From: Verrucomicrobium spinosum DSM 4136 = JCM 18804
Lineage (GTDB): Bacteria; Verrucomicrobiota; Verrucomicrobiia; Verrucomicrobiales; Verrucomicrobiaceae
NCBI RefSeq assembly: GCF_000172155.1
Contig: NZ_ABIZ01000001.1
Location: 2,885,105-2,949,104 of the forward strand
Reading direction: 5' to 3'
DNA length: 64,000 nucleotides
The number at the start of each line of letters is the position of its first letter. Within the stretch, counting starts at the first letter, position 1. The notes beneath the pieces were generated by a model, which worked only from the letters and a program-made list of their open reading frames with translations, ran no database searches and was not told the origin of the DNA. The position numbers were made by a program, and so were the translations under genes. This document shows, one piece after another, positions 1-8,484 of the stretch.

Positions 1-25
1 TGGAAAGGTGCCTCAGAATGGGAAA

Positions 26-118
26 ATTCAAACTTCAAATACCAAACTTCAAGAGCGAACGGGTGCCGCTAGGCAGCTGGGAGCCAGCTTGAAGTTTGAT
101 TTTTGGGATTTGAAGTTT
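26..118. repeat. AT-rich inverted repeat upstream of the ABC-F gene
   Basis: Words of the type AAACTTCAAA and CCAAACTTCAAG at 26-53 recur as their reverse complement at 88-118 (CTTGAAGTTT, TTTGAAGTTT). A short GC hairpin, AGCTGGGAGCCAGCT, lies at about 75-89 between the arms. The same vocabulary returns at 2161-2198 before the next gene. No function can be assigned; it belongs to the intergenic word-array class described in the findings. Confidence 0.6.
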
Positions 119-178
119 CCCCGCCGGGGCGTTCGGCATTTGCTTTTCGGCTATTTTGACGGACATAGACGGTCCGCC

Positions 179-1786
179 ATGCTGACCCTGCGCAACGTTA
201 CCAAGTCCTTCAACAATCGTGTCCTGTTCAAGGATGCCTCCATGACCATCAACTATGCCGAGCGTGTGGCATTGGTGGGGCCGAACGGGGCGGGGAAGTC
301 CACGTTGTTCTCCCTAATCCTGAAAAATGATACGCCGGATGCAGGTGAGATTGAGCGTGATGAGTGGACGACGATTGGCTACCTGCGCCAGGAAGCGGAG
401 CCGACCGGGAATGAAACCATCCTCGACGTCGCTACCGGCAAAGCCGGGGAGATGGAGCGTCTGGAAGCGATTCTGAAGAAGTGCGAGGCGTCAGGCGACG
501 TGAGCTCCATGGAGTATCTGGAGGCTCACTCCCAGCATGAGGCACTGCACAACCCCCAGGCGGAGGCCAAGGCGAAGAAAATTCTGAAGGGCTTTGGGTT
601 TAAGGACGTCGATCAAGACCGCCCAGCCAGGGAACTGTCCGGCGGCTGGATCATGCGCGCCCACCTGACCCGCCTGCTGGTGATCGAGCCCGATCTCCTG
701 CTCCTGGACGAACCTACGAACCACCTCGATCTCATGTCGCTCTTGTGGTTCCGCAATTACCTGAAGAACTATCCCGGCGCGATCCTCCTGATTTCCCACG
801 ACCGGGATTTCATGGATGAGATCATCGAGACCACGTATGACATCGATGAGGGCAAGCTGATCGCGTACACGGGGAACTACTCCGACCACGTGAAGCAAAA
901 GGAGGAAGCCTGGGAACGGGCGACCCAGGCGTACCGCAATCAGCAGAAGGAGATTGAACACATTCAGGAGTTCATTGACAAGTTCCGCTCCGTGGCCTCC
1001 AAGGCGTCCCAGGCGCAGAGCCGTGAGAAGCAACTTGCGAAGATGGAAAAGCTCGAGAAGCCCAAGCCGCTTCGCAAGGCCTTCCGTTTCAACTTCCCCC
1101 AACCCACCCGTATCGGCCAGCGCGCCATCGGGCTGGAAGGCATCCACCAGGCCTACGGTGAGAAGAAAGTGTACAATGGCCTTGATCTCGACATTGAGCG
1201 TGGTGAGCGCACCGTGCTGGTGGGGCCGAACGGCGCAGGTAAATCCACGCTGCTGAAGATCATGGCCGGAGTGGTGCCATTCCAAAAGGGCGAGCGCCGT
1301 TTGGGGGCCAACGCCAAGCTGGGCTATTTCTCCCAGCACCGCGCTGATACACTGGACCCGGAGAAGACCATTCTCGACGAGGTGCGTGACTCTGCCGCGG
1401 ATCTGAGGGATGACGACATTCGAGCCATTTTGGGCAGTTTCCTCTTCAAGCGTGAGGATGTGTTCAAGAAGACCAAGGTACTGAGCGGGGGCGAAAAGAG
1501 CCGTCTGAATCTGGTGAAGTTCCTCGTGAACCCGCCCAACCTCCTGCTCATGGACGAGCCCACGACGCACTTGGACATCTGGAGCATCGAGGGTCTGATT
1601 CTCGCCCTTCAGCGGTTCGAGGGAACGCTCGTCTTCATCAGCCATGACGTGCACTTCATCCGCACTTTGGCGACGAAGGTGCTGCACATCAACGCCGGCC
1701 AAGTCACCGCCTTTGCGGGTGATTATGACTACTACCTGGAGAAGAGCGGCATGGAGGAAGATGCGAGGGCCGCGGCCGTTCTATAG
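179..1786 (+). CDS. ABC-F family ATPase (ribosome-associated type)
   Basis: This is a soluble protein of 535 aa with two ABC ATPase domains and no membrane segments, the ABC-F layout. Such proteins bind the ribosomal E site and act in translation or antibiotic protection. Domain 1 has Walker A GPNGAGKST (about residues 34-42), signature LSGGW (about 154) and Walker B LLLLDEPTNHLD (about 172-183). Domain 2 has a second GPNGAGKST (about 348), LSGGEKSR (about 434) and LLLMDEPTTHLD (about 455). A charged helical linker rich in K, E and Q (about 230-310) separates them, as expected for the tRNA-contacting arm. The start MLTLRNVTKSF was chosen because ABC homology begins there; the open frame reaches back to 8 but that part is repeat-like sequence. 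Which ABC-F subtype it is cannot be settled by eye. Confidence 0.93.
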   Translation: MLTLRNVTKSFNNRVLFKDASMTINYAERVALVGPNGAGKSTLFSLILKNDTPDAGEIERDEWTTIGYLRQEAEPTGNETILDVATGKAGEMERLEAILKKCEASGDVSSMEYLEAHSQHEALHNPQAEAKAKKILKGFGFKDVDQDRPARELSGGWIMRAHLTRLLVIEPDLLLLDEPTNHLDLMSLLWFRNYLKNYPGAILLISHDRDFMDEIIETTYDIDEGKLIAYTGNYSDHVKQKEEAWERATQAYRNQQKEIEHIQEFIDKFRSVASKASQAQSREKQLAKMEKLEKPKPLRKAFRFNFPQPTRIGQRAIGLEGIHQAYGEKKVYNGLDLDIERGERTVLVGPNGAGKSTLLKIMAGVVPFQKGERRLGANAKLGYFSQHRADTLDPEKTILDEVRDSAADLRDDDIRAILGSFLFKREDVFKKTKVLSGGEKSRLNLVKFLVNPPNLLLMDEPTTHLDIWSIEGLILALQRFEGTLVFISHDVHFIRTLATKVLHINAGQVTAFAGDYDYYLEKSGMEEDARAAAVL

Positions 1787-1836
1787 ACAGGATTAAAAAG
1801 ATTGGGTCTTGGGTCTTGGGTGGCGCGTTATCTCAT

Positions 1837-2102
1837 GAACCCGGAGGGTTCGCCATGCGTAGCCATGGGTCGGCCGAGCGTAGCGAGGACTACCCATGGA
1901 ATACTGGACGAGGTATTCTACCGCGGAGCGGTAGGCCCATAGCGGCCAAGAGACGAACTGGGTCCATCGCGGATTGACCTTGGCGGTCGGCAACACGATG
2001 GGCCTACCGCTCCGCGGTAGAGGATGTGGGGGCGCGCATCCATGGGTTTCACTCGCTTCGCTCGCTGCACCCAAGGCTACTCATGGTGAACCCTTCGGGT
2101 TC
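1837..2102. repeat. 266-bp nested palindromic element
   Basis: The stretch folds on itself. The inner arms at 1917-1940 and 1998-2021 are a perfect 24-bp inverted repeat with core CCGCGGAGCGGTAGGCCCAT. The outer arms at 1837-1864 and 2075-2102 match at 25 of 28 positions (GAACCCGGAGGGTTC against GAACCCGAAGGGTTC). Between inner and outer arms, CGAGCGTAGCGAG pairs with a copy of CGAGCGAAGCGAG. It occupies most of the gap between the ABC-F gene and the next gene. No transposase is encoded, so a MITE-like or REP-like element is the best description. Confidence 0.8.
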
Positions 2103-2160
2103 GTCGTGGGAGGAGGTGATCCTGTGATTCGCAAGGGCAGATGCCGCCCAAGAGCACCCC

Positions 2161-2198
2161 TTGAAAATTGAAGTTTGAGGTTTGAATTTTGAAGTTTC
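2161..2198. repeat. TTGAAGTTTGA word array
   Basis: Repeated short words (TTGAAAATTGAAGTTTGAGG, then TTTGAATTTTGAAGTTT) lie immediately upstream of the small gene at 2216. They resemble the arms at 26-118. There is no recognisable promoter or RNA motif. Confidence 0.5.
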
Positions 2199-2215
2199 CT
2201 CTTTGATCTTCTCCC

Positions 2216-2449
2216 ATGGCCCTCGGAACCAAGAACCGTCTGCAGCAAACGGCCCAGGAATGCCGGCAGTACCTTCGTGAAACTCATGCCGACCAGCGGG
2301 AGCTTGTGGAGGAATACATCCTTGAGATCGAGGGGCCTGAACATGCGGCGGATCCCGCCCAGTGGAACCAGTTCGTCGATATCAAGCGCAGCAGGGCGGA
2401 GATGCTCCTGCGCCTGGACGCGGCGTTTCGGCAGTGGTTGAATGGTTGA
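2216..2449 (+). CDS. Small hypothetical protein, 77 aa
   Basis: This is an ATG-started, highly charged, probably helical protein (MALGTKNRLQQTAQECRQYL at the N-terminus, AFRQWLNG at the C-terminus). There are no cysteine clusters, signal peptide or membrane segments, and I do not recognise the family. It sits 90 bp before the DUF4126 gene on the same strand. The amino acid composition looks like a real soluble protein and not a frame shadow, but coding status rests on that impression only. Confidence 0.55.
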   Translation: MALGTKNRLQQTAQECRQYLRETHADQRELVEEYILEIEGPEHAADPAQWNQFVDIKRSRAEMLLRLDAAFRQWLNG

Positions 2450-2538
2450 CTGGAGTCTTCCCTGGCCGGTTCATCCCGCCCGGTCTTTGAACACAGGTGC
2501 TGGCGCTTCGTCAGAGGTCGTGATAGCTTGGCTCCAAC

Positions 2539-3975
2539 ATGCACATCCTGGAACAACTTGGTGTCGCGCTCGGGCTCGCCTCGCTGGCGGGGGTAAACCT
2601 GTACCTTACCGTGCTGCTGGCCGGTCTTGCGGTGCGGTTTGACTGGCTGCATATTGCCGCTCAGCACCAGAATCTAGAAGTGCTGGGGCATCCCGTGGTG
2701 CTGTTCGTCGCGGGACTGCTCTTCTGCCTGCAGTTCTTTGCCGACAAGGTGCCGTGGGTGGACTCACTGTGGGACAGCGTGCACACCTTCATTCGCCCGG
2801 TGGGCGGCGTTTTGTTGGGCGTGGAAGCGGTGGGCGACATGCCACTCTACGTGAAGGTAGCGGCTGCGTTCCTGGCAGGAGGGGCTGCGCTCACCGCTCA
2901 TGGGGCCAAGGCCGGTACGCGCCTCCTCGTCAATCAATCCCCGGAACCAGTGAGCAATGTGGCGGTAAGTGTGTCCGAAGATGTGGCCGTGGCTGGAGGC
3001 GTAGCGCTGACGCTGCTCAATCCCATGGTGGCACTGATCACGTTTGGCAGCATCCTCATCATCCTGTGGTTGTTGTTGCCCCGTCTCTGGCGTGCTTCCA
3101 AGGCAGCATTGTGGCTGGTGTGGAGGAAGCTGCGCATGCCGGGCATGCGGCGGACACTGGCCCAGCCTTTGGAACTAGAAAGGCGGGTCAGCGATGACCT
3201 GAAGGATCTGCTTCTGCTTCAGGTGGGCCTTGATGAAAATGACGTGGTGGCCACCGTGCGCTGCCTCAGTGGTAAAGGCCGGGGCGTGCGGGGACTCAGC
3301 AGCAATCTGCCAGGTTTGCTGGTGCTGACCCGACAGAAGGATCACGTTTACTTTGCCGCAAGCAAAGGTCTGAGCGACCGGGTTTTTCGGCTGCCGCTGG
3401 AAGGTGTGGAGATCCAGACGGACTCCCGTTTTTTAAGTGAAAATCTGTCGCTGGAAGGGGCCGCCTTTCGCGCTGTCTTCCGCTTCCCCAGAGGGGAGGG
3501 CGACGTGGTCGAGACGCTGGCTCTCCGCTTGCGGGACAATCCCTTGCCTCAAGACAAAGTGGCGGAGGCTCCGGTGGTTTCAGGAAGCAAACAGGTCCGG
3601 ATCAAGCCGGGAACGGGGCAGTTGCCCGCTGTTGGTGTGGATGCACCGACTTCGCCAATCATGCGCCCCATTCCAGGCCTTGCCGGGGTTTTAGAATCGC
3701 CACCACGATCTGCTGCCGCGTCCGCACCAGAGCAGGTCGGTGCGCCAGATTTGAAAGGGCCCGAGTCTGCCAGCTTGAAGCCGCTGGTCCTCCCGCGGCC
3801 CAGTGTGAGCAGTGAGGTGGTCTTGCGCCCCCTGGATGATCCACCCGCGATCAGTGAGCCCCAAGCGGACCTTCCTCTCCCGGCGGATTCCCCGTCAAAT
3901 GAGGAGTCTGACAAGCCGGCTGAGGGAGCAGAGCCCAAGAAAGAGGCCCTGCCCGCGTTCCCTGCGTTGCCGTAA
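2539..3975 (+). CDS. DUF4126 family membrane protein
   Basis: The protein has 478 aa. The N-terminal part (about residues 1-200) is strongly hydrophobic with about five membrane segments and matches DUF4126: a start like MHILEQLGVALGLASLAGVN, then a DKVPWVDSLWDSVHTFIRP segment and TAHGAKAGTRLLVN. The middle (about 215-340) is a soluble domain that may be PH-like. The last 110 residues are rich in Pro, Ser, Ala and Glu and look disordered. DUF4126 proteins have no established function. The long soluble extension is more than the core family needs. Confidence 0.8.
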   Translation: MHILEQLGVALGLASLAGVNLYLTVLLAGLAVRFDWLHIAAQHQNLEVLGHPVVLFVAGLLFCLQFFADKVPWVDSLWDSVHTFIRPVGGVLLGVEAVGDMPLYVKVAAAFLAGGAALTAHGAKAGTRLLVNQSPEPVSNVAVSVSEDVAVAGGVALTLLNPMVALITFGSILIILWLLLPRLWRASKAALWLVWRKLRMPGMRRTLAQPLELERRVSDDLKDLLLLQVGLDENDVVATVRCLSGKGRGVRGLSSNLPGLLVLTRQKDHVYFAASKGLSDRVFRLPLEGVEIQTDSRFLSENLSLEGAAFRAVFRFPRGEGDVVETLALRLRDNPLPQDKVAEAPVVSGSKQVRIKPGTGQLPAVGVDAPTSPIMRPIPGLAGVLESPPRSAAASAPEQVGAPDLKGPESASLKPLVLPRPSVSSEVVLRPLDDPPAISEPQADLPLPADSPSNEESDKPAEGAEPKKEALPAFPALP

Positions 3976-4133
3976 AGTCGGGCCGTTTTGGGGGCTTGTG
4001 ACTTTTTTGTTGCACAATAGTGCCGCCTCTTCTGCGGCACCTTCCTATATGAAGGGGGATATCAGCGCTGCGGAGTATTGACGGTGGTGGACTCTCGTCC
4101 GTCGGTCCGACGGCCGACTGATCTCTGCCAGTC

Positions 4134-6353
4134 ATGTCTCACCCCCAACGCTCCAAGTCTTCTGCGGCCGCGCCGCCTGTCGTTTCCCGCAAGCTGCCGC
4201 ATCCCTCAGAGTTTCTAGCTGGGTTTGTGACCTCCCTGGTGGGCTTGGTTTACAGCATCTCTTGCGCCGCCCTCGTTTATTCCGGGAACCTCACGCCCTG
4301 GCTGGGTTATGGGCTGGTCAGTTCACTGGTGACGGCGGTCGTGCTGGGGCTCGCAGTGGCGTGGCGCAGTTCTCTGCCGTTTGCCGTGGCAGGACCGGAT
4401 ACCCGGGCCGCTGCCATCCTTGCTGTGGCAGTCTCTGCGGTGGCGGCTAGGGTTGGAGGAACCAATCCCATGACGGCGCTGTGGCTGACGGTGATGACCA
4501 GCGGCCTGAGCACCGGTGTCATTCTCTTTCTCCTGGGGCGGTTCAAGGCCAGCCGCTTCATTCGCTTTATTCCCTACCCTGCGGTGGGCGGCTTCCTGGC
4601 AGGCACGGGCTGGCTGCTGGTGACGGGGGCGTACAAGGTGATGACAGGGCAGATCCTGACCTCACAATCTTTGGCGGCTCTCATGAACAGCCCCTCCACT
4701 CCCATTTGGATGGCGGGGCTGGGTTATGCACTGGTGGTGCTGGTGGCCACGCGCCTGATTTCGCACTATCTGACGCTGCCGTTGTTGGTGATTTGCGGGG
4801 TGGGGGTGGCCTACGCTGTTGCATGGGGCAGTGGGATAGGCGTGTCGCAAGCCCGGGAGATGGGGTGGTTTTTTGACATGCCGGCTCCGGTCTCCCTATG
4901 GGAGCCGTGGCAGCAACTCCGACTCGATCCCGGTCTGGGACCTCTCATTGCTTCCCAGGCAGGAAACTTCGTGGCGCTCGCGATGGTGATGGCCATCACC
5001 ATCCTCCTCTCTGCCACAGGGCTGGAACTGAAGACCCGTAGGGATGCCAATCTGGATCTGGAACTGGAGGTCAATGGGTGGGGCAACGTGCTTTCTGGCA
5101 TGGCGGGTGGCATGGCGGGGTGCCTCTCCATCAACCGCACCCTTCTGAACCACCAAGCCGGTGCCCGCACCCGGCTCGCGGGCGTACTGGTGGCGCTGGT
5201 GTGCGCCGTCGTTCTGGTGTTTCGGTGGCCTCTTCTGTCCTACACCCCCAAGCCCTTGCTGGGTGGGCTTTTGCTCTATCTCGGTCTGAGTCTCCTGCAT
5301 GAGTGGCTCATTCTCAACTGGAGCCGTCTCTCCCGGGTGGACTACGGCATCGTGGTGGTCATTCTGTTGGCGGTTGCGAGCTTTGGCTTCCTGCCGGGTA
5401 TGTTGCTGGGAGTGGTGATTGCGGCCATCTCCTTCGCCGTCAACTACAGTCGCATCAATGTGGTCAAACACGCCCTCACCGGCTCCCAGCATCGCAGTAA
5501 TGTGGAGAGATCTCCTGCCGCAGAGCGGTATCTCCAGGAGCATGGGCGGGAGGTTCAGATCTTCTGGCTGCATGGATACCTTTTCTTCGGCACGGCCAAC
5601 CGGCTGGTGGACGATGTTCGGCGGAAGATTCGCGGTGCCGATGGCAAGGCGCCGGTGAAGTACCTCATCCTCGACTTTGCCCGGGTGAGCGGCATGGACT
5701 CCTCTTCCGTGCTGAGCTTTGCCAAGATGCGGCAGACCGCCCGTCAGCATGACGCGGTGATCCTGTTCTGCCGTGTGCCAGAGGCTCTTTCTGAGAAGCT
5801 GCATGGGGAGACTCCCAGCAGTGAACGGACGCGCGCGTTTCACGATGTGGACCGGGCGCTGGAATGGTGTGAAGACCAACTGCTGGAGCACGCGGACCGG
5901 GAGCGGACACAGTACAACGGCCTGCTGGATCTGGTGAATCAGCAGTTCGGCAGCAGTACCATGGCACGGGCGTTTGTCGGGTATCTGGAGCGTCTAGATG
6001 TCACGGCTGGTACTTACCTGTGCCGGGAAGGGGAGGCCTCCACGAGTCTCTACTTTGTGGAACGAGGCCGCATCTCCGTGACTGTGGAGCTGGCCAACGG
6101 GCAACAGAAGCGGCTTCGCTCCATGGGGGCGGGGACGGTGGTGGGAGAGATGGGCTTGATTCTGGGGACGCCACGGTCTGCAGCTGTCGTGGCCGATCTG
6201 GACAGCCGGGTCTATCGCCTCTCCGCAGAGTCCTTGCGACAGATTCAGCTGGAGGTGCCAGAGATTGCCACAGCCTTCCAACAGTTCCTCCTGCGCCTGC
6301 TGGCGAGACGGCTCGTGGCGGCGAATGGTGAAATCAAAGCTCTACTCGATTGA
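4134..6353 (+). CDS. SulP/SLC26 anion permease with STAS and cyclic-nucleotide-binding domains
   Basis: The protein has 739 aa in three parts. A SulP transmembrane domain with 10-14 hydrophobic segments spans about residues 25-440. A STAS domain follows at about 470-585 (VKYLILDFARVSGMDSSSVL, the typical strand-helix around the regulatory Ser). A Crp-type cNMP-binding domain lies at about 615-735 (GTYLCREGEASTSLYFVERG, then GTVVGEMGLILGTPRSA). SulP proteins carry sulfate, bicarbonate or other anions; the substrate here is unknown. The cNMP domain suggests allosteric gating by a nucleotide, which is an inference. The region 3976-4133 upstream holds no gene. Confidence 0.9.
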   Translation: MSHPQRSKSSAAAPPVVSRKLPHPSEFLAGFVTSLVGLVYSISCAALVYSGNLTPWLGYGLVSSLVTAVVLGLAVAWRSSLPFAVAGPDTRAAAILAVAVSAVAARVGGTNPMTALWLTVMTSGLSTGVILFLLGRFKASRFIRFIPYPAVGGFLAGTGWLLVTGAYKVMTGQILTSQSLAALMNSPSTPIWMAGLGYALVVLVATRLISHYLTLPLLVICGVGVAYAVAWGSGIGVSQAREMGWFFDMPAPVSLWEPWQQLRLDPGLGPLIASQAGNFVALAMVMAITILLSATGLELKTRRDANLDLELEVNGWGNVLSGMAGGMAGCLSINRTLLNHQAGARTRLAGVLVALVCAVVLVFRWPLLSYTPKPLLGGLLLYLGLSLLHEWLILNWSRLSRVDYGIVVVILLAVASFGFLPGMLLGVVIAAISFAVNYSRINVVKHALTGSQHRSNVERSPAAERYLQEHGREVQIFWLHGYLFFGTANRLVDDVRRKIRGADGKAPVKYLILDFARVSGMDSSSVLSFAKMRQTARQHDAVILFCRVPEALSEKLHGETPSSERTRAFHDVDRALEWCEDQLLEHADRERTQYNGLLDLVNQQFGSSTMARAFVGYLERLDVTAGTYLCREGEASTSLYFVERGRISVTVELANGQQKRLRSMGAGTVVGEMGLILGTPRSAAVVADLDSRVYRLSAESLRQIQLEVPEIATAFQQFLLRLLARRLVAANGEIKALLD

Positions 6354-6500
6354 TTTTCCGTGGAGGCAAAGAGGTTTGTTTGTAGTTGATAATCAATTGG
6401 TTATGAGCGTGTGTGCAGGTTGCCTCTTGCGAAAATCATGCTTCGGTGCATAGGTGGTCTCCCCGTATCATGGGTCGCGGCAACGCGCGAAACCCCTCCA

Positions 6501-8375
6501 ATGTCACAACATAAATCTTCGAGCTGGACGCTGGCGTTGCTTGCCCTAGGGGTGGTGTACGGAGACATTGGGACGAGCCCGCTGTATGCCTTGCGGGAGT
6601 GTCTTCATGGTCGCTATGAGGCCGGGAATGCGCTCACCGTTCTGGGTCCTGTATCGCTGATGATCTGGTCGCTGACCATCATCGTGATGATCAAATACCT
6701 GTTCCTCCTGAGCAAGGCGGACAATCAAGGCGAGGGAGGGATCTTTGCCTTGTACTCCCTGCTGCGTCAGCAAAAAGCGGGCTTGAGCAAGCGGGCGGTG
6801 GGCGTGCTGAGTCTGATCGCTCTCGTGGGGGCGGCTTTGTTATATGGAGACGGCATCATCACTCCGGCCATTTCCGTTTTGGCAGCGGTGGAGGGGATCG
6901 AGCGGGTCAGCCCGGGATTGCCGCATTGGGTGATTCCTGTCATTGCGGCTTGTATTCTTCTGGGGCTGTTTCTCGTGCAGCGGCACGGCACAGGGCGCAT
7001 CGGTGGCAGTTTTGGTCCGGTGATGCTGGTCTGGTTTTCGACTCTGGCCGCGCTTGGGCTCTGGCATCTGCTCCGCGATCCAAGCGTCCTCTGGGCGCTT
7101 TCCCCTCACTACGGGGTGCAGTATCTCTGGTATGAAGGAGGGCAGGCCTTCCAGATCATGGGGACGGTGCTGCTGGCGGTCACGGGCTGTGAGGCCTTGT
7201 ACGCGGACATCGGCCACTTTGGCCGGGAGGCCATGAAGCGCTCTTGGATTTATGTCGCCTATCCGGCGCTCGTGCTGAACTATCTGGGACAGGGAGCGCT
7301 CCTCATGAACAATCCCAAGGCGGTAGAGCACCCCTTTTACAGCATGGTGGAAGGCAATCTCCTGATCCCGCTGGTCATCCTGGCGACCCTGGCCACCATC
7401 ATCGCCTCCCAGGCCATGATCACGGGAGTGTTCTCCCTCACCCAGCAGGCGGTGCAGTTGGGCTTTGTGCCCCGGCTCAAGATCGTCCACACCTCTCCAG
7501 ACGTCCGCGGCCAGATCTACATGCCGCAGATCAACACCCTGTTGTGCGTGGCGTGTCTCGGTTTGGTGCTGTACTTCAAGGAATCATCCGCGCTGGCCTC
7601 GGCCTACGGTCTTTCCGTCGCCTCTGACATGGTGCTCAGCAGCATCTTGCTGTTTATGGTGATGACCCGGCTGTGGAAGTGGGAGACTTGGAAAGCAGCC
7701 ATTCCAATCACTCTCTTTCTGCTGCTGGAGAGTGGGTACTGGCTGGGCAGCATCTTCAAGCTCTTCCACGGGGCATGGATTCCGCTTATCATCACGGGCC
7801 TGCTCTGGATGCTGATGAAAACCTGGCGGGACGGCCGCGCCATCCTCATCAAGCGGGTCACCCGCAGCCTGGTGCCGGTGGTGCATCTGGTGGATGAGAT
7901 CAAGCGTGGCAAGATTCATCGCGTGCAGGGCATTGGTGTGTTCATGTCATCCTCTGGCGATGGCCTTCCTCTGGTGCTGTTGCATCACCTGAAGCACAAC
8001 AAGGTGCTGCATGAGGTGGCGGTGTTGCTGACGGTGAAGTTCGAGGAGGAGCCCTTCATCGCCTCAGAGCGCCGTGTGGAGGTGGTGGACTTGCACGAGA
8101 GCTTCTTTCGTGTGATCCTGCACTACGGCTACAGCGAATCCCCTGAGGTCATGCGTGACATGTGCCGCGCGCTGAAGGATCGTGGGATCACCAAGCTCAA
8201 CGACATGAGCTTTTACCAGAGCCGCGAGCTGTTGCTGACCGATGGCAACGGTCGCATGGCAACATGGCGCAAGAAGCTCTTCGTTTTTCTCTCCCGTGTG
8301 GCGCGTCCCGCCACCGGCTACTTCCAGCTGCCTTCCCGGCAGGTGATTGAACTCGGTATTCAACTCGAACTCTGA
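6501..8375 (+). CDS. kup: Kup/HAK family potassium transporter, copy 1
   Basis: The protein has 624 aa. The N-terminus carries the family hallmark GDIGTSPLYALREC, followed by about twelve membrane segments to about residue 440 and a cytosolic C-terminal domain. These carriers import K+ with protons. The ATG at 6501 was chosen because family homology begins a few residues later; the frame is open back to 6411 but the extra 30 residues do not look like protein. A closely related second copy follows 109 bp downstream, and both end in nearly the same peptide (QVIELGIQLEL here). Confidence 0.94.
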   Translation: MSQHKSSSWTLALLALGVVYGDIGTSPLYALRECLHGRYEAGNALTVLGPVSLMIWSLTIIVMIKYLFLLSKADNQGEGGIFALYSLLRQQKAGLSKRAVGVLSLIALVGAALLYGDGIITPAISVLAAVEGIERVSPGLPHWVIPVIAACILLGLFLVQRHGTGRIGGSFGPVMLVWFSTLAALGLWHLLRDPSVLWALSPHYGVQYLWYEGGQAFQIMGTVLLAVTGCEALYADIGHFGREAMKRSWIYVAYPALVLNYLGQGALLMNNPKAVEHPFYSMVEGNLLIPLVILATLATIIASQAMITGVFSLTQQAVQLGFVPRLKIVHTSPDVRGQIYMPQINTLLCVACLGLVLYFKESSALASAYGLSVASDMVLSSILLFMVMTRLWKWETWKAAIPITLFLLLESGYWLGSIFKLFHGAWIPLIITGLLWMLMKTWRDGRAILIKRVTRSLVPVVHLVDEIKRGKIHRVQGIGVFMSSSGDGLPLVLLHHLKHNKVLHEVAVLLTVKFEEEPFIASERRVEVVDLHESFFRVILHYGYSESPEVMRDMCRALKDRGITKLNDMSFYQSRELLLTDGNGRMATWRKKLFVFLSRVARPATGYFQLPSRQVIELGIQLEL

Positions 8376-8484
8376 TCGACGTAAAACGCCGCCCTGCTGG
8401 CATGAACCCTGTTCACAAACCACCCTGCCAAAGTTGAGGGAGAAAATTCTCCCGGACCCGAAATTCTTGAGGGCCGGGAATGCT

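Noticed and set aside
6385-6405. Fur-box-like or palindromic word TGATAATCAATTGGTTATGA before kup
   Set aside because: Only a partial match to the Fur consensus, and no reason for iron control of a potassium carrier; probably chance in an AT-rich promoter region.
6354-6500. c-di-AMP (ydaO-type) riboswitch before the kup genes
   Set aside because: Conserved ydaO core segments could not be found in the 147-nt leader.
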